DNA of 64,000 bases from Veillonellaceae bacterium SB90 (GTDB lineage Bacteria; Bacillota; Negativicutes; Selenomonadales; Selenomonadaceae), in assembly GCA_902364065.1 (NCBI GenBank), contig CABJCJ010000001.1, positions 124,001 through 188,000 of the forward strand, read 5' to 3'. The notes beneath the pieces are model-generated. The model worked only from the letters and a program-made list of their open reading frames with translations. It ran no database searches and had not been told where the DNA came from. Positions 57,901-64,000 of this stretch are shown here, piece after piece. A program made the translations under genes and the position numbers. Position 1 is the first letter of the stretch. Each line of letters begins with the position of its first letter.

Positions 57901-58653
57901 ATGTTCATGGATGCAGAGAATTTCAAAGGGCAGGTTGAAATCCTGGCCCGTAACATCAATCACGATTTTTATGAAAAGCGCAAGACCATTGAGGAGCTCC
58001 TGGAACAGGCTGATCCGCACGGCTTCAGCTGGATTGGTTCGGCGGAGCATGAAATCTTTTACGATTTGAAATCTGCCAAGCGGTATTTTGCTGAGCAGCG
58101 CCGCAAGATGGCAGTGCCTCCCATCGACATCCGCGATGAGAAGTATACGGCACAGCTGCTGACGCCGGAAGTCTGTGTGGTCATCTGCGAATACATCGTG
58201 GAGACGCCGCCGCAGACGGAGCAGATTATCAGCGAGCATCAGCGCGTGACGTTCGTCGTGCGTCAGGATGAAGACGGCAGAATATGGATTTGCCACATCC
58301 ATACGTCGAACCCCTGGGCTATCATGCGGCACGATGAATATTTCCCGACGAAGATCGGACGGCGCAATTATGAATACATGGAAGAGCTCATGCAGAAGCA
58401 GAAATTCAAGGAGATCAAGGAGCTGACGAAGCGTCAGAACCAGATTCTCTTCCAGATGATGCAGGGCAAGACGTATGCGCAGATTGCCGAGATCTTGGGC
58501 ATCAAGGAGCGTACGGTGCGCTATCACATCACGGAGATCTGCAACCGCTATCATGTGGCGGGGCGCAAGCAGCTCATGGCATACCTCTTTGAGCGGTCTT
58601 CAGCGGCGGATGAAAAGCCAGTGGTGTATGACAGCAGCATGGCAAAGAAATGA
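57901..58653 (+). CDS. LuxR-type regulator with SnoaL/NTF2-like sensor domain (paralogue 1)
   Basis: 250 residues. The N-terminal 150 residues (HDFYEKRKTIEELLEQADPH, FSWIGSAEHEIFYDL, VVICEYIVETPP, RVTFVVRQDEDG, WICHIHTSNPW) look like an NTF2/SnoaL-like cone fold, which often binds small ligands. The C-terminal helix-turn-helix (LTKRQNQILFQMMQGKTYAQ to RYHITEICNRYHVAGRKQLM) is of LuxR/GerE type. A second, clearly related gene follows 153 bases downstream, and a two-partner secretion locus comes next, so both are candidate regulators of it. GGAGG at 57888-57892 favours ATG 57901 over 57886. No phosphoacceptor receiver domain is present. Confidence 0.75.
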   Translation: MFMDAENFKGQVEILARNINHDFYEKRKTIEELLEQADPHGFSWIGSAEHEIFYDLKSAKRYFAEQRRKMAVPPIDIRDEKYTAQLLTPEVCVVICEYIVETPPQTEQIISEHQRVTFVVRQDEDGRIWICHIHTSNPWAIMRHDEYFPTKIGRRNYEYMEELMQKQKFKEIKELTKRQNQILFQMMQGKTYAQIAEILGIKERTVRYHITEICNRYHVAGRKQLMAYLFERSSAADEKPVVYDSSMAKK

Positions 58654-58806
58654 GAGGAATCCTCCGGGTACGGCATATGAAACCAGCAGTCATAGCATAG
58701 CTGGTTTTTTCTTTTCCCTGTCGTTTCCCTGTCGGTTATGACAGGGACGTGCAAAGCTGAATTTATTATAATGAAAGCAGAAACTGGGAAAGGGAGGATT
58801 TTTGCC

Positions 58807-59538
58807 ATGTTCACAGATCAAGAACGCTTTAAGCAACAGGCGATGGTCATAGCCCGCAATCTGACGCATGACTTTTATGAGAAGAAGAAATCGATGGAGG
58901 ATATCCTGTCCGCAGCGGACCCGCATGGATTCAGCTGGATCGGTGCGGGGAAAGAAGAGGTCTTCTGTACCTTGAATAAAGCCCGGATTTATTTTGCCGA
59001 GCAGCGCCGGGAGAAGGCTGTGCCGCCCATTGAGATTCACAATGAAGTATATGAAGTGCAGCTGCTCGCACACGACATCTGCCTGGTCATCTGTGAATAT
59101 CTGCTCAATGTCACGCCGGAAACGGGACAGGTTCTGAGCGAATGGCAGCGCAAGACGATCATCGTACGGCAGGATGAGGAAGGCAAGTGTTTCATCAGTC
59201 ATATCCATGCCTCCAATCCCTGGTCCCTGATGCATGACGAGGAATCCTTCCCAACCAAGATCGGCCGGCGCGATTTTGAATACATGACAGAATTGCTGCA
59301 GCAGAAGAAATTCCAGGAAATCAGAGAGTTGACGAAGCGGCAGAATCAGATCCTTTTCCATATGGTCCAGGGCAAGACGTATCCGCAGATTGCCCTGGCA
59401 CTTGGCATCACGGAACGCACCGTGCGCTACCATGTCAACGAGATTTGTGCACGTTATAAGGTGTCGGGGCGCAAGCAACTCATGGCCTATCTCTTTGAGC
59501 AGGTCCTAGAGGCTAAGGAGGAAGTAAAGTTTTCATAA
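58807..59538 (+). CDS. LuxR-type regulator with SnoaL/NTF2-like sensor domain (paralogue 2)
   Basis: 243 residues, colinear with the preceding regulator over their whole length. Shared blocks include NHDFYEK/THDFYEK, DPHGFSWIG, YFAEQRR, VPPI, FPTKIGRR, ELTKRQNQILF, QGKTY, ERTVRYH and GRKQLMAYLFE. The sensor half differs more than the DNA-binding half, suggesting the pair reads different signals but binds similar sites. GGGAGG at 58792-58797 fits ATG 58807, and a TATAAT at 58767-58772 without a good -35 lies upstream. It ends 61 bases before the tpsB gene, so it may be cotranscribed with the secretion locus. Confidence 0.75.
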   Translation: MFTDQERFKQQAMVIARNLTHDFYEKKKSMEDILSAADPHGFSWIGAGKEEVFCTLNKARIYFAEQRREKAVPPIEIHNEVYEVQLLAHDICLVICEYLLNVTPETGQVLSEWQRKTIIVRQDEEGKCFISHIHASNPWSLMHDEESFPTKIGRRDFEYMTELLQQKKFQEIRELTKRQNQILFHMVQGKTYPQIALALGITERTVRYHVNEICARYKVSGRKQLMAYLFEQVLEAKEEVKFS

Positions 59539-59599
59539 TAATCACAATATCGTCATCCTAGTGAATATACAAAGAGCAGGGTAGAAGGGGGATTCATCC

Positions 59600-61258
59600 A
59601 TGACGAATCAGCAGATTGCACGTTTACTTTTGACCATCATCCTGGGCGGCTGTGGCATGGCGGCAGCGGAAGCAGCACCAGATGTGCCGTCCGAGCGCCC
59701 GGACAGCTATAACGATTCCGGTGTCCAGCTCAGCAGGACGCGCCAGTATCTCGAATATCAGTACACGCAGCGCCGCCTCGCGGAAGAACAGGCCGCTTCG
59801 AAGGTGGAGGGGGAGACACCCCAGGAGCCATCTGCGGAAGAGACTGTCACGTTCCATCTGAATCGCGTGGATATGCCGGCTTCAAGCGTCCTGAAGTCAG
59901 AAGACATTGAGGCAATCGCGCAGGAATACGTCGGCAAAGAGGTGAGCATCGAGGATCTTTATGCACTCGTGGCGAAAATCAACAAGCTCTATGATGCGAA
60001 GGGCTATCTGACCTGCCGCGCGTATCTGGCGCCGCAGACCATCCACGATGGCGTCGTGCGCATCGAGCTCATCGAGGGGAAGACAGGCGAGGTCAAGCTG
60101 CAGGGCAATGCGACGACCAAGGATTATTATATCCGCGACCGCGTTTCGCTCAAGGAAGGCAAAGTGGCCAATGTCAATGAACTAAACCGCGATCTCCTGC
60201 GCTTCAATGCGACAAACGATGTCCAGCTGCGCATCGCCATGAAGGCTGGCACAGCAGCGGGCACGACGGATTACGTCATCACAGCCGTTGAGCCGCAGAA
60301 AGAAGTCTTCGGCATCATGGCCGATAACGCCGGTTATAAGACGAGTGGCCTTTATCGCAGCGGCATCTACTGGCAGGACCGCAGCCTGACGGGCAATCGC
60401 GATTCCCTGTTCCTCAGCACCTTGTTCTCACAGGGGACGAAATCCTTTGCTGGCACGTATATGGTGCCTATTGACCATCAGGGTAGCAAGGCCGGGCTCT
60501 CGTACAGCACGAACAGCGTCCACATCACGGATGGCGCGCTGGAACCGTTGCAGGTACGAGGCCATTCGTATGCCTACGACCTGTTCCTGACGACACCGGT
60601 GAAGACGACAGAAACGGTCAAATCGGAAATCGGCCTTGACTACAATTACCAGAGTTCCCATACGAGTTTTTACGGCATGCCCTGGGTCAACGACCGGCTG
60701 CACAGTTTCCAGATCTTCTACGATCAGATTGATTACGGCCGTTCGACCATCTGGTATCAGAAGCATGGCTACAGTTTCGGCCGCTACACGAACATAGAGG
60801 ATACGAGCCGCACCTATGGCAAGTACGAGCTCACGACCTTGTTCCAGAAGCATTTCCGTCATGGCCAGTCGTGGAATCTGCGTTTTGACGGGCAGCTCTC
60901 GAGCACGCAGTACCTGCCTTCGGCGGAGATGTTCTACCTCGGTGGCATGTACAGCGTCCGCGGCTACAAGGAGAGCCTCATTGGCGGCGACGGCGGTTTC
61001 CTCGCCGGTGCTGAGTACAACTGGCCCATCGCGAAGAACCATCAGGTCCAGGCCTATGTTTTCCTTGACGGCGGCCGCGTCTGGGGCAGCAGTGCCTTCG
61101 GCGATCGCAGCCTCGTTGGCACGGGCTTCGGCATCAAGGGCAATCTCGGCGAGCACCTCTACCTCAATACGGCCCTGGCATTCCCCTTGGTCCGTACCAT
61201 CAACGACGAGGAACAGAGCCGGGCACGCGTCCATTTCTCGCTGAACGGCACGTTTTGA
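59600..61258 (+). CDS. TpsB outer-membrane transporter (ShlB/FhaC/HecB family)
   Basis: Outer-membrane beta-barrel that secretes and often activates its TpsA partner. 552 residues: N-terminal signal peptide (hydrophobic core about 7-18, ending near AAAEA), a polar helix/linker rich in Gln and Glu, POTRA domains (about 80-235; YVGKEVSIEDLYALVAKINKLY, then GYLTCRAYLAPQTIHDG and RIELIEGKTGEV), and a barrel with the conserved FYLGGMYSVRGYKES loop (VRGY motif) and a C-terminal strand ending in Phe. The cognate exoprotein starts 62 bases downstream. Its presence shows the organism has an outer membrane. Confidence 0.93.
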   Translation: MTNQQIARLLLTIILGGCGMAAAEAAPDVPSERPDSYNDSGVQLSRTRQYLEYQYTQRRLAEEQAASKVEGETPQEPSAEETVTFHLNRVDMPASSVLKSEDIEAIAQEYVGKEVSIEDLYALVAKINKLYDAKGYLTCRAYLAPQTIHDGVVRIELIEGKTGEVKLQGNATTKDYYIRDRVSLKEGKVANVNELNRDLLRFNATNDVQLRIAMKAGTAAGTTDYVITAVEPQKEVFGIMADNAGYKTSGLYRSGIYWQDRSLTGNRDSLFLSTLFSQGTKSFAGTYMVPIDHQGSKAGLSYSTNSVHITDGALEPLQVRGHSYAYDLFLTTPVKTTETVKSEIGLDYNYQSSHTSFYGMPWVNDRLHSFQIFYDQIDYGRSTIWYQKHGYSFGRYTNIEDTSRTYGKYELTTLFQKHFRHGQSWNLRFDGQLSSTQYLPSAEMFYLGGMYSVRGYKESLIGGDGGFLAGAEYNWPIAKNHQVQAYVFLDGGRVWGSSAFGDRSLVGTGFGIKGNLGEHLYLNTALAFPLVRTINDEEQSRARVHFSLNGTF

Positions 61259-61320
61259 TTGCATGAATCGCATAGACGGATGAATCGCTTGCAACTCAAT
61301 CTATCTAAAAGGAGGCCATC

Positions 61321-64000
61321 ATGAGTTATTCACGTCATATCAACCGAAAAAATGAGCGCCTTGGCGCCAAGAATAAAAGAGAAGCCGAGATAAGTCAGTT
61401 GACGCATAAGGTGCTGTCGACGCTGCTGGCCGCAGGGCTCGTGATGAGCCCTACAGCTGTTTTCGCAGCTGATACTTCGCAAATCACGCGTGCCAATGGG
61501 GACGACTATGTGGCAGACAAGAATGGCGTATTCAATATCTACGCCCAGCAGTATAACGGTAAGAACAATGCCGTCAATCAGTTTAAGAATTTCCAGCTGG
61601 GTGCCAATCAAATTGCCAATATGTATTTCCATACGGAAAAAGACAGTCGGGAAGCACTGAATCTGTTGAACTTCGTGGATACCCGCATCGACATCAATGG
61701 TACGCTCAATGCCATCCGCAATAAGCAGATCGGCGGCAACCTGTTTTTCCTGAGCCCCGGCGGCATGGCCGTCGGCAAGAGTGGTGTCATTAATACGGGG
61801 TCACTCTATGTGATGGCTCCTTCCTGGTCCCAGGATCTGCTGGATAAAGATCAGAGATCCTATGAAATCCTGAAGGGTAACTTTGCTACAGGAAATTATG
61901 GGGATACAGAACTGGAAGCCATTCAGAATGGGTCTGCCAACATCCGAATCAATGCCAGCGGTACCATCAGCGTGCTGGGCAAGATCAATGCCACCAATGA
62001 AGTGAAGCTCTATGCCGGCAAAGTGGCGGTGGGCAAGAACCTGACCGATGATACCATCGGTGGTACGGCCGCCGGCGACATCGTAAAAGAAGCGGCCATC
62101 ACCACGGGCGTCGCTGATTTCTCCCAGATGGTGAAGTTGAGCGACCAACAACAGAAAGACATGGGACTGACGACCAAGCTGACCGCGGCCCAGGACGGCA
62201 GCGGGGACGTGGTCCTGTCCGCCCGGTCCGACGCGGCCAACAGCCTGGATCAGGCCTTCAATGACCTGGTGAACACCACCGGGGTTTTGGGCGGCACGGA
62301 TATCAATATACCCAAGACCATCACGGCCAGCGTGGAAAATTATGGCACCGTGACGGCCGCCGGGGACGCCACCCTGACTGCCAAAGCTACCAATGGTTAT
62401 TTCAAGGAAGAGGAGGAAACGTATTCCAGCAATGCCAGTGGCTTTGCCCAGACTGTGGCCAAAGTGGACGTGCAGGGGAATGTGACTGCTAAGGGCGCCG
62501 TGGACATGAAGGCCAGCGCCGACAATACTTATGTGGATAGCGGCAATTCCCTTACGGATAAACTGGGTGATACCCTCAGTTACGTGGTGCCGGTGAGCGC
62601 CAATGTGATGCTGCTGAAAAACGAAGCCAGCGTCACCGTTGGGAAGGATGCCACGGTCACCGGGGATGCGGTGAAGGCGGAGGCTGAGGCCAACCTGGAC
62701 GGCACCGCCGGTACGGTGGCGGCCGGCAAAAAATATCTCAAAAAGATCCCCAGTGAAATTCCAGCTGCCGGGGTGAGCTATGCCCAGGTGGACAACAACG
62801 CCACCGTCCAGATTGACGGCATGGTAAAGGCCACCGGCCAGGATACCACGGACCGTGACGGCAACAAGCAGGAAGCCCTGCAGGTGGAGGCTAACGCCAC
62901 TTCTTCCGTGACCAACAGTGCCAATGCCTTGGTCAGCGCCGGCCTGCTGGGTGCTGGTTCTTCCAGCATTGTGACCGCTGTGGCGGTGACCAACAGCGAC
63001 AATAATGCCCAGATCAAGGTGAACGGTACGGCAGAAGCCCAAAAGGGCAGCGTGAAGATGGACGCGGACGCCACCCAGAGCCTGAACACGGCGGCAGCCG
63101 CCCAGGCACCGGATACCGCCGTGGGTACGGCAGCTGTGGATGTAATCGTCCACGATGGGGATGCCTCCATCGATGTACAGGGAACGGTGAAGGCTGACCA
63201 GGATGTGACCCTTACGGCCACCAACCATACGGCGGAAAATACCCACAGCGCCAACAACAACCTGGGGCAGGGCAAGTTCAAGGCCCAGCTCATGAAAGGG
63301 GTTATGAAGGCCGCTGATGTGCAGGGCATCGTAGCCAAGGTCAAGGAAAATCCCCTGGTAAAGGACGCCATGAGCAAGGCTTCCAAAAATACGGGTACGC
63401 CTGCTTCCAGCGGCTCCACCAGTTCCAAATCCCTGACGGATACCCTAGGTAACACCCTGTCCGCCGGGGCTGCCATTACCGTGGCCGACGAAACAACTAC
63501 GGCCCGGGTGAAATTTGGCAAAAATTCGGTGACGGAAGCCAAGAACGGCTCTCTGGAGGTTTCGGCCAACAATACGGTGTATGATACCCTGCTGACCGCT
63601 TCCGGCGTCACCAGTACCTTCAAGAATACGGACAGCGATTCTGATACGGTGACCATAGCCGTAGGGACGGTGTTCGGGGGCATGAAGAATTCGGCCAGCG
63701 TTACGGTGGAAGACGGAACGAAAGACCAGAAAGCCCAGCTGAAGGCAGGGAAGGACCTTTCCTTGAAGACCAGCACCCGGATGGATTACAACCGGGTGAC
63801 GGAAATCAAGAAAGGGCTGGATGAGAGCCTCCAGGCTGTGAAAGCAGCCGCCGAAGACATGAAGAACTGGGAGGAGCTCGGTGAATTCGGTGACCTGAAG
63901 ACCATCTATGACAATCTGGTGACCCTGGAAGGGAAACTGGAAAATATGAGCATCACGTTCTACGAGAACTATCTGAAGCACACCCCCGACGGGACGAACC
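61321..64000 (+). CDS. TpsA-type filamentous exoprotein (leukotoxin/haemagglutinin-like), 3' end beyond window
   Basis: Secreted partner of the upstream TpsB. About 893 codons are visible with no stop, so the protein is very large. It has an extended signal peptide (basic start, hydrophobic part LSTLLAAGLVMSPTAVFA ending near residue 49). The TPS secretion domain follows, with NAVNQFKNFQLGANQIANM and NLFFLSPGGMAVGKSGVINT (equivalent to the NPNGI region). After about residue 200, repeats of beta-helix type dominate, rich in Ala, Thr, Val, Asp and Asn (ITASVENYGTVTAAGDATLTA). This resembles the LktA-like adhesin/leukotoxin group rather than enzymes. AAAGGAGG precedes the ATG. Codon choice changes after about 61.9 kb: ACC becomes the common Thr codon, where ACG dominates in neighbouring genes. 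Confidence 0.88.
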   Translation, partial: MSYSRHINRKNERLGAKNKREAEISQLTHKVLSTLLAAGLVMSPTAVFAADTSQITRANGDDYVADKNGVFNIYAQQYNGKNNAVNQFKNFQLGANQIANMYFHTEKDSREALNLLNFVDTRIDINGTLNAIRNKQIGGNLFFLSPGGMAVGKSGVINTGSLYVMAPSWSQDLLDKDQRSYEILKGNFATGNYGDTELEAIQNGSANIRINASGTISVLGKINATNEVKLYAGKVAVGKNLTDDTIGGTAAGDIVKEAAITTGVADFSQMVKLSDQQQKDMGLTTKLTAAQDGSGDVVLSARSDAANSLDQAFNDLVNTTGVLGGTDINIPKTITASVENYGTVTAAGDATLTAKATNGYFKEEEETYSSNASGFAQTVAKVDVQGNVTAKGAVDMKASADNTYVDSGNSLTDKLGDTLSYVVPVSANVMLLKNEASVTVGKDATVTGDAVKAEAEANLDGTAGTVAAGKKYLKKIPSEIPAAGVSYAQVDNNATVQIDGMVKATGQDTTDRDGNKQEALQVEANATSSVTNSANALVSAGLLGAGSSSIVTAVAVTNSDNNAQIKVNGTAEAQKGSVKMDADATQSLNTAAAAQAPDTAVGTAAVDVIVHDGDASIDVQGTVKADQDVTLTATNHTAENTHSANNNLGQGKFKAQLMKGVMKAADVQGIVAKVKENPLVKDAMSKASKNTGTPASSGSTSSKSLTDTLGNTLSAGAAITVADETTTARVKFGKNSVTEAKNGSLEVSANNTVYDTLLTASGVTSTFKNTDSDSDTVTIAVGTVFGGMKNSASVTVEDGTKDQKAQLKAGKDLSLKTSTRMDYNRVTEIKKGLDESLQAVKAAAEDMKNWEELGEFGDLKTIYDNLVTLEGKLENMSITFYENYLKHTPDGTN

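Noticed and set aside
61801..63776. Long minus-strand open frames opposite tpsA
   Set aside because: The plus strand encodes a coherent TPS exoprotein with signal peptide and TPS domain; the reverse frames are repetitive shadows of the beta-helix codons.

Overview
The window is a GC-rich, gene-dense stretch of a Gram-negative Firmicute of the Negativicutes, most likely the Selenomonadaceae (Selenomonas/Mitsuokella-like; the genus cannot be fixed from here). Three things point this way. Firmicute-style housekeeping neighbourhoods (fmt-rsmB-rlmN, PASTA kinase-rsgA-rpe) coexist with an outer-membrane two-partner secretion locus. There is a secreted protein-tyrosine-phosphatase-like phytase of the Selenomonas ruminantium type. 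The metabolism looks anaerobic: fumarate reductase with a CCG-type third subunit, malate dehydrogenase, rubredoxin, rubrerythrin and oxygen-independent cobalamin synthesis.

Layout. 1-3.4 kb: fumarate reductase/succinate dehydrogenase operon (flavoprotein cut by the window edge, Fe-S subunit, CCG subunit). 3.5-6 kb: PHP phosphoesterase, rubredoxin, malate dehydrogenase. 6.1-10.6 kb: a binding protein-histidine kinase-response regulator-organophosphate antiporter module resembling HptA-HptS-HptR/UhpT. 10.7-15.1 kb: a divergent OhrR-like regulator/rubrerythrin pair, a PAS-like small protein, tadA, the secreted phytase, a MATE gene remnant and an MBL hydrolase. 15.2-22 kb: cyclophilin, GIY-YIG protein, greA, lysS, an M20 amidohydrolase, a TIM-barrel amidohydrolase and pepT. 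21.9-36 kb: a long chain from def-fmt-DUF116-rsmB-rlmN into FHA-FHA-PP2C-FtsW-PBP-PASTA kinase-rsgA-rpe, then queC-folE2. 36.1-51.5 kb: a flippase-like membrane protein, then a cobalamin cluster of sixteen genes running from cbiD to cobC, many with ATGA or GTGA overlaps. 51.7-52.6 kb: rplM-rpsI. 52.6-55.4 kb: accessory region with an N-terminally truncated Rpn-like gene, a tnpB-only insertion sequence sitting directly in front of a nitroreductase gene, and a duplicated terminator-promoter cassette. 55.4-57.6 kb: PAS-GGDEF diguanylate cyclase and a rhodanese-TtcA fusion. 57.9-64 kb: two paralogous LuxR-type regulators, a TpsB transporter, and the start of a very large TpsA adhesin/leukotoxin-like exoprotein that runs off the window.

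Most of the window is chromosomal core. The points worth a second look are: an actinobacterial-style cell-wall signalling cluster set inside a Firmicute neighbourhood; the sugar-phosphate sensing module with repeats in front of the transporter; the tnpB element that separates a promoter and ribosome binding site from the nitroreductase start codon; the duplicated terminator-promoter cassette; the paired NTF2-like/LuxR regulators next to the two-partner secretion system; and the change in codon usage inside tpsA. No tRNA, rRNA, CRISPR array or prophage was seen.
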